Positions 8,122-15,171 are shown, counted from the first letter of the stretch. The stretch: DNA of 15,859 nt from Bacteroidales bacterium UBA4788 (GCA_002402965.1 DHGW01000083.1:1-15859); one strand, 5' to 3'. Numbers and translations are program-made. Notes: generated by a model from the letters alone, not told the origin.

Positions 8122-9738
8122 ATGAGTGAATTCATCTATGAAAAACCCTTCCAGCACGGGAAGGATGTGACAAAGTACCGTCGTATCACTTCTGATCATG
8201 TCAGGATGACCGAGTGTTGCGGCAGGAGAATACTGCAGGTTCAGCCAGAGGCGCTGAGGTTGCTTTCGCGGCAGGCGTTCATCGACGTCAACTTTTACCT
8301 GCGCACCTCGCATCTCGAGAAGCTGGCGAAGATCCTGAAAGATCCGGAGGCCACTGACAATGACCGGTTTGTGGCGTGGATTATGCTGCGCAATTCGGTT
8401 ATCTCGTCAGAGGGAAAGCTTCCGTGGTGCCAGGATACCGGTACGGCCATTACGATGGCGTGGAAGGGGGAGGATGTCTTCACCGGCACAGATGATGCCC
8501 TTCATCTCAGCACGGGTATCTGGGAGACGTACAACGAAAAGAACCTGCGCTATTCGCAGATAGTGCCCTCCTCCATGTTCACGGAGAAGAACACCGGCAG
8601 CAACCTGCCGGCGCAGATTGACATCGCTGCCTGTCAGGGCGACGAATACAGGTTTCTCTTCATCGCCAAGGGTGGTGGCTCCGCCAACAAGACCTTCCTC
8701 TACCAGCAATCGAAGTCGCTGCTGAACGAGACTTCGCTTCGTAAGTTCATCGGTGAGAAGATCGGTGACCTGGGCACGGCGGCCTGTCCGCCATATCATC
8801 TTGCGCTGGTTATCGGCGGCACCTCTGCGGAGATGACACTCAAGACGGTGAAACTTGCCTCTGCGGGATACCTTGATGATCTCCCCACCTCAGGCGATGA
8901 TGCCGGCAGGGCTTTCCGCGACCTTGAGTGGGAGGTGAAGGTTGAGAAGATATGCGAGGAGTATGGTGTGGGCGCCCAGTTCGGCGGGAAGTATTTCGTG
9001 CATGATGTCAGGGTCATACGTCTTCCCCGCCATGCCGCCTCCTGCCCGGTGGGGATAGGGGTGAGCTGCAGCGCTGACCGTAACATCAAGGGTAAGATCA
9101 CTGCCGAAGGAGTATTCATCGAGCAGCTCGAGACCAACCCCGGGAGGTTCATGCCGGATAAGGCTCCCGAGCTGGACAAGCCGGTGGAGATTGACCTGGA
9201 GCGGCCCATGAAGGAGATCCTGGAGCAGCTGACCAAATATCCGGTTAAGACGCGGCTGAGTCTCAGCGGCACGCTGATAGTGGCGCGCGACATGGCGCAC
9301 GCGCGCATCAAGCAGATGCTTGATGAGGGCAAGCCGATGCCTGAATACTTTAAGAACCACCCGGTCTACTATGCCGGACCGGCGAAGACGCCGGAGGGGA
9401 TGGCCTCCGGATCGTTCGGGCCGACAACCGCGGGGCGCATGGATACATATGTTGATCTTTTCCAGAGCCTTGGCGGATCGATGGTGATGCTGGCCAAGGG
9501 CAACCGGTCGCAGCAGGTCACAGATGCCTGCAAAAAGCACGGGGGATTCTACCTCGGGTCTGTCGGAGGTCCTGCTGCCATCCTTGCCGCGGAGCACATC
9601 GTTTCCGTGGAAATGGTGGATTTCGCAGAGCTGGGAATGGAGGCGGTGCGGAAGATAGTGGTCAGGAAAATGCCGGCGTTTATACTTACGGATGACAAGG
9701 GGAATGATTTTTATAAGGCAGTAGGCAGCAGGCAATAG
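8122..9738 (+). CDS. fumA: Class I fumarate hydratase (4Fe-4S)
   Basis: This 538-residue enzyme interconverts fumarate and malate in the TCA cycle or its reductive branch, using an oxygen-sensitive 4Fe-4S cluster. The length is close to E. coli FumA (548). The three cluster cysteines appear at the expected spacing: Cys103 in LPWCQDTGTAI, Cys222 in AACPPYH and Cys316 in GIGVSCSADR. The N-terminal fumerase domain covers about 15-325. The C-terminal swivelling domain (about 330-530) includes GSMVMLAKGNRS, so the alpha and beta parts are fused in one chain. Transcription is probably monocistronic: a promoter lies just upstream, the maltose operon diverges on the left, and a 375-base gap follows. 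Oddity: the end AVGSRQ plus the TAG stop is encoded by GCARNAG heptamer repeats, which suggests the original stop was lost or replaced when the repeat array expanded into the gene. Confidence 0.96.
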   Translation: MSEFIYEKPFQHGKDVTKYRRITSDHVRMTECCGRRILQVQPEALRLLSRQAFIDVNFYLRTSHLEKLAKILKDPEATDNDRFVAWIMLRNSVISSEGKLPWCQDTGTAITMAWKGEDVFTGTDDALHLSTGIWETYNEKNLRYSQIVPSSMFTEKNTGSNLPAQIDIAACQGDEYRFLFIAKGGGSANKTFLYQQSKSLLNETSLRKFIGEKIGDLGTAACPPYHLALVIGGTSAEMTLKTVKLASAGYLDDLPTSGDDAGRAFRDLEWEVKVEKICEEYGVGAQFGGKYFVHDVRVIRLPRHAASCPVGIGVSCSADRNIKGKITAEGVFIEQLETNPGRFMPDKAPELDKPVEIDLERPMKEILEQLTKYPVKTRLSLSGTLIVARDMAHARIKQMLDEGKPMPEYFKNHPVYYAGPAKTPEGMASGSFGPTTAGRMDTYVDLFQSLGGSMVMLAKGNRSQQVTDACKKHGGFYLGSVGGPAAILAAEHIVSVEMVDFAELGMEAVRKIVVRKMPAFILTDDKGNDFYKAVGSRQ

Positions 9739-9780
9739 GCATTAGTGGAGTCTTCAGTCAGCAGTCCAAAGTCGGCAGTC
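9718..9780. repeat. Nine-unit heptanucleotide array at the end of fumarase
   Basis: Nine 7-base units run in one register. The first four are GCAGTAG, GCAGCAG, GCAATAG and GCATTAG (9718-9745). The next five all end in AGTC: TGGAGTC, TTCAGTC, AGCAGTC, CAAAGTC and GGCAGTC (9746-9780). The first three units lie in the fumarase reading frame and supply its last residues and stop codon. The units resemble in style the short tandem heptamers known from some cyanobacterial genomes, but no relationship is claimed. Confidence 0.8.
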
Positions 9781-9788
9781 ATTTGGCC

Positions 9789-9856
9789 GTAGGCAATAAA
9801 GCATTGTAGGACAAGGCAATACCTATTCATTCGTTGGTAGGCCATCAAGCATTGTA
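9789..9856. repeat. Pair of imperfect 20-bp direct repeats
   Basis: The 20 bases at 9789-9808 and at 9837-9856 match at 18 positions; both begin GTAGGC and end AAGCATTGTA. Their starts are 48 bases apart, and similarity stops after the 20 bases. Only two copies are present, so this is not a CRISPR array. Confidence 0.7.
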
Positions 9857-9900
9857 TAATGTGGGTTCCACCCTTTCCTTATCCGCAGCCGCCGTGCCGT

Positions 9901-9981
9901 ACAATTCTTCAACCTCTACGAGGTAGATTGTATTTTTCAGCATTCTATAACAATTCTTAATCGCCTACGGCGAATAAATTG
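9901..9981. repeat. Two related compound stem-loop units
   Basis: Two units begin with ACAATTCTT at 9901 and at 9950 (49 bases apart). Each carries a short hairpin with an identical TAC loop: ACCTC-TAC-GAGGT (9912-9924) and TCGCC-TAC-GGCGA (9961-9973). Each hairpin is nested inside outer arms, ACAAT/ATTGT in the first (9901-9905 with 9927-9931) and CAATT/AATTG in the second (9951-9955 with 9977-9981). The stem sequences differ but remain paired, which hints at selection for structure or at independent copies of a palindromic dispersed repeat. Confidence 0.65.
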
Positions 9982-10077
9982 AATGCATTCTGGCAAGATA
10001 ATGTGTATAAAATATACAACAACACACAAAACGATTATAAAACATAATCAAAACGCCTCACAAACAATAAAAACAAT

Positions 10078-10085
10078 TACATTTG
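10078..10085 (+). promoter_or_regulatory. asnB: Predicted -7 element of asnB promoter
   Basis: TACATTTG is a perfect TAnnTTTG match, placed so that transcription would begin near 10092, about 22 bases before the asnB ATG. No TTTG is present at the expected -33 position, so the call rests on the -7 element and its location. Confidence 0.45.
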
Positions 10086-10113
10086 CTCCCTTTAACTCGT
10101 AATTGATTATTTC

Positions 10114-11778
10114 ATGTGTGGTGTTGTTGGTGTTTTTGACCTGAAAATGAGGGCTGAGGAGCTGAGGCCCCGGGTACTTGAGATGTCCGGCAAGCTGAGG
10201 CACCGCGGGCCCGACTGGTCAGGGATCTACTGCAGCGAGAAGGCAATCATAGCCCATGAGCGGCTCTCGATAGTTGATGTGCAGTCAGGCGGACAGCCTC
10301 TGTATAGTCGCGATCGCCGCCTGATCCTCGGCGTCAACGGTGAGATTTACAATCACCGTGAAATACGGGAGCGGTACAGGGATACATATGATTTTACAAC
10401 CAGATCTGACTGCGAGGTGATCCTCGCGCTTTATAAAGACAAGGGAACTGAATTCCTTGATGAGCTTAACGGGATATTTGCTTTCGTCCTCTATGATGAG
10501 GTGAACGACTGCTACCTTGCAGCGCGGGATCATATCGGGATCATACCGTTTTACATGGGATGGGATATCTACGGCAACCTTTACTTCTCCTCGGAGCTCA
10601 AGGCCCTGGAAGGTGTATGCATGAAGATTGAGGTCTTTCCTCCGGGGCACTATTACTTCAGCAGAGACGGTGTTATGACCAGATGGTACAGTCGCGACTG
10701 GACAATATACGATTCCGTGGCTGACAACACAACTGACATCGCTGTTCTGCGCGAGGCCCTTGAGAAGGCGGTTCACCGGCAGCTGATGTCTGACGTGCCG
10801 TACGGTGTGCTGCTCTCGGGAGGCCTCGACAGCTCGGTTATCTCAGCTATCGCGAAGAAGTATGCTGCGCGCCGCATCGAGACCGATGACCAGGCGGATG
10901 CGTGGTGGCCTCAGCTGCACTCCTTCGCCATCGGCCTGGAGGGATCACCTGACCTTGTGGCGGCGCGCAGAGTGGCTGACCACATAGGGACGGTGCATCA
11001 TGAGATACACATAACTGTACAGGAGGGCCTCGATGCGGTGCGCGATGTCATTTACTACCTTGAGACCTATGATGTCACCACTGTCAGGGCCTCGACGCCG
11101 ATGTACCTGATGGCCAGGGTGATAAAATCGATGGGAGTGAAGATGGTGCTCTCGGGCGAAGGCGCCGACGAGGTCTTTGGCGGATACCTCTATTTCCACA
11201 GGGCACCCGGGCCGCGCGAATTTCACGAGGAGACCGTGCGCAAGCTAAGCAAACTCCATCTCTACGACTGCCTCCGGGCAAACAAGTCGCTGGCAGCCTG
11301 GGGCGTGGAGGGAAGGGTGCCCTTCCTCGACAAGGAGTTTCTGGATGTTGCAATGAGGCTCAATCCGGCCGACAAGATGGCAGGAAACGGCAGGATGGAA
11401 AAATGGGTGCTAAGGAAGGCGTTCGAGGATTATCTTCCCCATGACATTGCATGGCGACAGAAGGAGCAGTTCTCCGACGGGGTGGGGTACAACTGGATAG
11501 ACACACTGAAAAAGCTGACCTCCGAAAAGGTCACTGATGAGATGATGGCAACGGCCCGTTTCCGGTTCCCGCTGAACACGCCGATGACAAAGGAGGAGTA
11601 CTTCTACAGGTCAATTTTTACTGAACATTTCCCTTCCGAAACCGCGGCGATGACAGTGCCCTCGGTGCCGTCAGTGGCATGCAGCACCGCAGAGGCGCTG
11701 GCCTGGGATGAGTCGTTCAGGAACAGGAATGATCCCTCGGGCCGCGCGGTGCGGGATGTCCATATCAAATCATACTGA
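10114..11778 (+). CDS. asnB: Asparagine synthetase B (glutamine-hydrolysing)
   Basis: This 554-residue cytoplasmic enzyme has the same length as E. coli AsnB. It makes asparagine from aspartate, ATP and glutamine. The ATG is fixed by the second codon: Cys2 (MCGVVG) becomes the N-terminal nucleophile of the glutaminase domain (about 2-190) after Met removal. Other glutaminase residues are RHRGPD (29-34), the Arg50 region HERLSIVD, NGEIYN (75-80) and Asp99. The synthetase domain (about 210-520) has the PP-loop SGGLDSS (235-241) for ATP and SGEGADE (347-353) with the catalytic Glu349. The gene appears to stand alone: a repeat-rich gap precedes it, a predicted promoter lies directly upstream, and the next genes run in the opposite direction. 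Confidence 0.97.
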   Translation: MCGVVGVFDLKMRAEELRPRVLEMSGKLRHRGPDWSGIYCSEKAIIAHERLSIVDVQSGGQPLYSRDRRLILGVNGEIYNHREIRERYRDTYDFTTRSDCEVILALYKDKGTEFLDELNGIFAFVLYDEVNDCYLAARDHIGIIPFYMGWDIYGNLYFSSELKALEGVCMKIEVFPPGHYYFSRDGVMTRWYSRDWTIYDSVADNTTDIAVLREALEKAVHRQLMSDVPYGVLLSGGLDSSVISAIAKKYAARRIETDDQADAWWPQLHSFAIGLEGSPDLVAARRVADHIGTVHHEIHITVQEGLDAVRDVIYYLETYDVTTVRASTPMYLMARVIKSMGVKMVLSGEGADEVFGGYLYFHRAPGPREFHEETVRKLSKLHLYDCLRANKSLAAWGVEGRVPFLDKEFLDVAMRLNPADKMAGNGRMEKWVLRKAFEDYLPHDIAWRQKEQFSDGVGYNWIDTLKKLTSEKVTDEMMATARFRFPLNTPMTKEEYFYRSIFTEHFPSETAAMTVPSVPSVACSTAEALAWDESFRNRNDPSGRAVRDVHIKSY

Positions 11779-11842
11779 CAGCGGAAATGCATTGAATATA
11801 TGATTTCACCATGCCCGGCGCAATGAACGACAATCTATAAAC

Positions 11843-11874
11843 AGTAAAGACGCACCGGCTGATGCGTCTCTACT
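11843..11874. repeat. 32-bp imperfect palindrome between convergent genes
   Basis: AGTA, one mismatched base, then AGACGCA (11843-11854) pairs with TGCGTCT, C, TACT (11863-11874) around an 8-base loop, giving 11 pairs with a single A-C mismatch. It lies between the 3' ends of asnB and the peroxiredoxin gene, so it could stop transcripts from both sides. Neither side has a long T run, so a dispersed palindromic repeat is at least as likely as a classical terminator. Confidence 0.6.
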
Positions 11875-11899
11875 CTCAATTATCTGACTGAATAAGCAA

Positions 11900-12607
11900 C
11901 TATTTTTTCAGGATGGTGCTGAGCACCTTCTCCTTGTCAAGCTTCTTCGTGCAGAAGAACCAGTCGTAGCACTTCATCTCTTCCTTGCTTTCCATACGCT
12001 GCTTTGCCACGCCGCATGATCCGGCTGTAGGAACGATAACATCGTCACCCGGTTGCCAGTCGGCAGGCAGTGCAACTGAGAATGCGTCAGCAGTCTGCAG
12101 TCCGACAACCACCCTGTAGAGCTCCTGGAAGTTACGGCCCAGGCTGAGCGGATAATAAATGATAGTACGTATGATCCCTTTGGGGTCAATGAAGAATACT
12201 GCCCTGACAGCTTTTGTGCTGCTTTCGCCCGGCATCATCATACCGTATTTCCCGGCTACAGACATGGTGATGTCTTCAATCAGGGGGAAGTTCACCTCAA
12301 CATTTTTCATTCCCTTGTATTCGATCTTCTCCTTGATTGTACGAAGCCATGCGATGTGGCTGTAGAGTCCGTCAACAGAGAGTCCGACGAGCTTCGTGTT
12401 GGCTTTTGCAAACTGCGCCTCCATCGAGGCAAATGTCATAAACTCGCTTGTGCAGACGGGGGTGAAGTCAGCAGGATGGCTGAAAAGAATCACCCAGCTG
12501 CCTGAGTAGTCGGCCGGGAAGTTGATCTCGCCCTGCGTTGTTACTGCCTTGAATTCCGGTGCCTTGTCGCCTATGCGCGGCATTGCATTTGTTTGTGTGT
12601 TTTCCAT
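11900..12607 (-). CDS. Prx6-family peroxiredoxin (archaeal-type)
   Basis: This 235-residue thiol peroxidase should reduce hydrogen peroxide and organic hydroperoxides in the cytoplasm. The active site is PADFTPVCT with Thr49 and the peroxidatic Cys52, supported by Arg135. The long C-terminal extension after about residue 165 defines the Prx6 group. It carries CYDWFFC with Cys213 and Cys219, the same six-residue spacing as the Cys207/Cys213 pair of the Aeropyrum pernix enzyme, so a two-Cys mechanism is likely. An extra Cys198 is also present. The gene is the last of the perR-catalase-ferritin-peroxiredoxin operon, 34 bases after the ferritin-like gene, and probably follows PerR control. The reductant partner is not encoded here. 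Confidence 0.94.
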   Translation of the reverse strand: MENTQTNAMPRIGDKAPEFKAVTTQGEINFPADYSGSWVILFSHPADFTPVCTSEFMTFASMEAQFAKANTKLVGLSVDGLYSHIAWLRTIKEKIEYKGMKNVEVNFPLIEDITMSVAGKYGMMMPGESSTKAVRAVFFIDPKGIIRTIIYYPLSLGRNFQELYRVVVGLQTADAFSVALPADWQPGDDVIVPTAGSCGVAKQRMESKEEMKCYDWFFCTKKLDKEKVLSTILKK

Positions 12608-12641
12608 AATATTTATTTAACTGATTAAATTGATTACTTAA

Positions 12642-13142
12642 TTATTGCCTTCTCGCCAGCATCAGCTCGAGGTCTTCCCTGAGTGCATCCAGATCCTCCT
12701 CGTGCTCAACCTCCTGTGACAGGATTGTGAGGATGATGTTGTAGGTCACAGGGTCGCCTTCGCGGGTCAGGTCGAGGAGATGACTGTAGACTTTGATTGC
12801 GCACTGTTCACCTTTTATGTTTTGTTCCAGCACCTTTTCGACATAAGGATCCGCGGGTGCGTCATAACCGCAGTTGGTAATTTTAATCCATTCAGCCGGT
12901 GACAGAACCGGGGTGCCTCCGAGCTGTATTATCCTGGTAGTGAGCAGTACAGCATGCGACAGCTCTTCAGTTGCATGAAGATCAAGCTCCGCGATCACGG
13001 CATCCTTCATCGGACCCTTGACAACCTTGGCGCCTATCCAGTACTGATAATAAGCCAGCCACTCGTCAGCCAGCGCCTTGTTCAGAAGGTTGATGAGCTC
13101 ATCAACATTCATCTTTACGATTTCTCTTCCTTTTTGTGCCAT
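12642..13142 (-). CDS. Dps-like bacterioferritin-related protein (DPSL type)
   Basis: This 166-residue four-helix ferritin-like protein resembles the Bacteroides fragilis Dps-like (DPSL) protein. That family forms 12-subunit cages that oxidise iron with peroxide and protect DNA. Bacterioferritin-type di-iron ligands are visible: Glu27, Glu60 and His63 (ExxH), Glu112, and Glu144 and His147 (ExxH). Cys91 and Cys114 fit the cysteine pair noted in the DPSL/thioferritin group. An internal ATG at 13112 (residue 11, before NVDELINLL) has an AAGGAAGAGA stretch upstream and is an alternative start; I kept the longer form because it fills the 30-base gap after the catalase gene better. Its place between catalase and peroxiredoxin supports a role in iron and peroxide detoxification. 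Confidence 0.88.
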   Translation of the reverse strand: MAQKGREIVKMNVDELINLLNKALADEWLAYYQYWIGAKVVKGPMKDAVIAELDLHATEELSHAVLLTTRIIQLGGTPVLSPAEWIKITNCGYDAPADPYVEKVLEQNIKGEQCAIKVYSHLLDLTREGDPVTYNIILTILSQEVEHEEDLDALREDLELMLARRQ

Positions 13143-13172
13143 ATTTAACTGTATTAGAATTTTGGTTTCGAA

Positions 13173-14642
13173 TTATTTTGCAGGATACTTGATTCCAAGA
13201 CCTTTTGCCACAAGCATTGCAAGCTCCTTGTCAGCCTTGTGAAAATGATTGAGCTGGCGAATCAGAATCTCTTTTTTCTTCGGCCCGGTTACTCCCTTAA
13301 GGGCTCCCACGAAGTTTGCCACGGTATTGGCTCTCTCCTGGTCGGTCATGACTTTTCTGAAGAGGGCTCCTGCCTGCGAGTAGTGGTCATCGTCGTTTTT
13401 GTTGCGGTCCCAGGTGTCTGCGACATCCGATTCAAGGCTCATCGGCGGCTCCCTGAATTCCTTGTCGGCCTCGATATCATCAAAGCTGTTCGGGAAGTAG
13501 TTGGGAGATGATCCTCCGTTGCCGTTGAGAGCCATGAATCCGTCCCTCTGGTGATTGTGCACCGGCACGATGGGCCTGTTCACCGGGAGTTGCTCATAGT
13601 TGGCGCCCAGCCTGTAGCGGTGTGCATCAGGATAGGCAAGTATGCGTCCCTGCAGCATCTTGTCGGGTGAGAGGCCTATTCCGTTGATTGTATTGGAGGG
13701 AGCGAAGGCAGCCTGTTCTACCTCGGCAAAGTAGTTTGCGGGGATCTCATTCAGCTCCATTACACCGGTTTCGATGAGAGGAAACTCTTTGTGAGGCCAG
13801 ACTTTTGTAAGGTCGAAGGGGTTCCATTTGAACTTCTTCGCCTGCGCTTCAGTCATCACCTGGATCTTCAGGGTCCACTTCGGGAAATCCTTCCTGCTGA
13901 TTGCCTCAACGAGATCACGCTGCGAGTAATCGGGGTCTTTCCCGCGCAGTTCATTGGCCTGTGGGCCTGTCAGGGTCTTGTTGCCCTGCTGTGTCTTGAA
14001 ATGGAACTTCACCCAGACCCGTTCGTTCTTCTTGTTGTACATCGAGAACGTATGGCTGCCATATCCGTTCATGAACCTGTAGCCGTCAGGCGTGCCCCTG
14101 TCGCTGAAGAGGATCATCACCTGGTGGAGGCTCTCAGGGTTAAGGCTCCAGAAATCCCACATCATTGTAGGGCTCTTGAGGTTGGTTTTCGGATCACGCT
14201 TCTGGGTATGAATGAAGTCGGGGAACTTCTTCGCATCCTTGATGAAGAAGACGGGGGTGTTGTTGCCCACGAGGTCCCAGTTGCCATCCTCGGTATAAAA
14301 CTTTATGGCGAAGCCCCTGGGGTCGCGTTCGGTGTCTGCGCTGCCCTTCTCTCCGCCTACGGTCGAGAACCGGGCAAGGACCCGGCATTTATTGCCGACC
14401 TTGCTGAAGAGTTTGGCTTTGGTGTATTTTGTAATATTACCGGTTACGGTGAAGGTGCCGAAAGCGCCTGTTCCCTTGGCATGAACAACGCGCTCGGGTA
14501 TGCGTTCACGGTTGAAATGGGCCAGCTTCTCATGGAGATGATAATCCTGCAGCAGAACCGGTCCTCGCGGACCTGCGGTCATGCTGTCTTCATTCTCGAA
14601 GAAGGGTCTGCCTGCTGCTGTGGTGAGTTTCTTCTTTGCCAT
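13173..14642 (-). CDS. katA: Monofunctional haem catalase (small-subunit clade)
   Basis: This 489-residue enzyme converts hydrogen peroxide to water and oxygen. Its length fits the small-subunit (clade 3 type) catalases. Catalytic His54 lies in RVVHAKGTGAFG, Asn127 in VGNNTPVFF, and the haem-ligand Tyr337 in RILAYPDAHRYRLG; the His-Asn-Tyr spacing equals that of bovine catalase (74, 147, 357). No signal peptide is seen, so it should be cytoplasmic. The ATG lies 25 bases after the perR stop, and the ferritin-like gene starts 30 bases after its own stop, consistent with one transcript under PerR. Nothing key is missing. Confidence 0.97.
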   Translation of the reverse strand: MAKKKLTTAAGRPFFENEDSMTAGPRGPVLLQDYHLHEKLAHFNRERIPERVVHAKGTGAFGTFTVTGNITKYTKAKLFSKVGNKCRVLARFSTVGGEKGSADTERDPRGFAIKFYTEDGNWDLVGNNTPVFFIKDAKKFPDFIHTQKRDPKTNLKSPTMMWDFWSLNPESLHQVMILFSDRGTPDGYRFMNGYGSHTFSMYNKKNERVWVKFHFKTQQGNKTLTGPQANELRGKDPDYSQRDLVEAISRKDFPKWTLKIQVMTEAQAKKFKWNPFDLTKVWPHKEFPLIETGVMELNEIPANYFAEVEQAAFAPSNTINGIGLSPDKMLQGRILAYPDAHRYRLGANYEQLPVNRPIVPVHNHQRDGFMALNGNGGSSPNYFPNSFDDIEADKEFREPPMSLESDVADTWDRNKNDDDHYSQAGALFRKVMTDQERANTVANFVGALKGVTGPKKKEILIRQLNHFHKADKELAMLVAKGLGIKYPAK

Positions 14643-14667
14643 GTCGTTTGGTTTTAATTTATGTCTG

Positions 14668-15108
14668 TTATCTTTTTTTGACTTTCTCCCTGTTGTCAGT
14701 GTATCTGCCCACGATCTGCAACTTGATCTCCCCGATTGTGAAGTCAGGTATCCGCTTCTTTTCGAAGTAACTGTAGATCAACTCCGTCAGCTCTTCATCA
14801 TAATAGTCCTCTATGCGGTCACAGTGGGTGCAGTATATATGATGATGAGTATCCTTCACCGCATCATACCGGAGCAGTCCGCTGTCAGTCTTAACCCTTT
14901 CTATTATGTCCTTTTCAACCAGTGTATCCAGGGTTTTGTAAACTGTGCCGGTTGCTATGTCAGGGTGTTTTCTCCTTATGAACCGGCTGACCTCTTCGGC
15001 AGTAGGATGGTCATGCAACATATCCACCGCCTCATATACCGCCAGGCGCTGGGGAGTTACCCTTAGTCCGCTATTCTTGAGTATTGTCCTGTAATCTTCC
15101 GTATTCAT
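14668..15108 (-). CDS. perR: PerR-type peroxide-sensing Fur-family repressor
   Basis: This 146-residue regulator has a winged-helix DNA-binding domain (about 1-80, including LRVTPQRLAVYEAV and the TGTVYKTLDTL recognition region) and a dimerisation/metal domain. All five regulatory-metal ligands of Bacillus PerR are present with a constant offset of three: His34, Asp82, His88, His90 and Asp101. The Asp at the last position favours PerR over Fur. The structural zinc site is only half present: CTHC (93-96) is there, but the C-terminal CxxC is replaced by GRYTD. The ATG at 15108 is chosen over the in-frame ATG at 15153 because the upstream one lies above the predicted -7 element, and the added residues do not look like family sequence. 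It leads the operon with catalase, ferritin and peroxiredoxin, so it probably represses itself and them until peroxide oxidises it. Confidence 0.9.
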   Translation of the reverse strand: MNTEDYRTILKNSGLRVTPQRLAVYEAVDMLHDHPTAEEVSRFIRRKHPDIATGTVYKTLDTLVEKDIIERVKTDSGLLRYDAVKDTHHHIYCTHCDRIEDYYDEELTELIYSYFEKKRIPDFTIGEIKLQIVGRYTDNREKVKKR

Positions 15109-15118
15109 TAAGTAGGAA

Positions 15119-15138
15119 TTATTCTTATCAAAGAATAA
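15119..15138. promoter_or_regulatory. Candidate PerR operator (perfect 8-4-8 inverted repeat)
   Basis: TTATTCTT (15119-15126) and AAGAATAA (15131-15138) are perfect inverted arms around ATCA. The site covers the transcription start expected from the promoter just upstream, a good position for a repressor. It is AT-rich like known PerR boxes but has a different spacing from the 7-1-7 Bacillus box. I infer PerR autoregulation; the binding protein is not proven. Confidence 0.5.
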
Positions 15139-15139
15139 A

Positions 15140-15171
15140 CAAATATAAAACAAAAAAAACTTAAAAACAAA
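15140..15171 (-). promoter_or_regulatory. Promoter of the peroxide-defence operon
   Basis: On the minus strand TTTG (15171-15168), 20 bases, and TATATTTG (15147-15140) give full matches to both Bacteroidetes promoter elements. Transcription would begin near 15134, about 25 bases before the perR ATG at 15108. This is the best promoter in the window and also sets the perR start. Confidence 0.75.

Larger units (their letters stand above)
9739..10113. other. Repeat-rich gene-free region between fumarase and asnB
   Basis: No convincing reading frame or RNA gene is seen in this 375-base gap. It holds, in order: the end of the heptamer array; a pair of 20-base direct repeats (9789-9856); two related compound stem-loops (9901-9981); a small palindrome with arms TGTATA and TATACA around AAA (10004-10018); an A-rich stretch (about 10010-10080); and the asnB promoter. 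The left part looks like decayed dispersed repeats, whereas the last 110 bases are AT-rich and look like normal promoter DNA. Confidence 0.6.

Noticed and set aside
8890..9735. Long open frame on the minus strand (281 codons) opposite fumarase
   Set aside because: It is antisense to the conserved C-terminal half of fumarase; the His/Arg/Leu-rich translation looks like a shadow and no promoter or family motif is seen.
9789..9856. Possible CRISPR array
   Set aside because: Only two imperfect 20-base copies are present, with no further spacers and no cas genes nearby.
9718..9981. Remnant of an insertion sequence
   Set aside because: No transposase fragment, no terminal inverted repeats with target duplication, and no coding trace; simple repeats and hairpins explain the sequence better.
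13791..14657. Long open frame on the plus strand (288 codons) opposite the catalase gene
   Set aside because: It lies fully antisense to a complete catalase with intact catalytic residues, has no recognisable domain, and its composition fits a mirror frame of a codon-biased gene.
15109..15153. Upstream ATG extending PerR by 15 residues
   Set aside because: It lies upstream of the predicted -7 element and start of transcription, and the residues do not match the start of Fur-family proteins.
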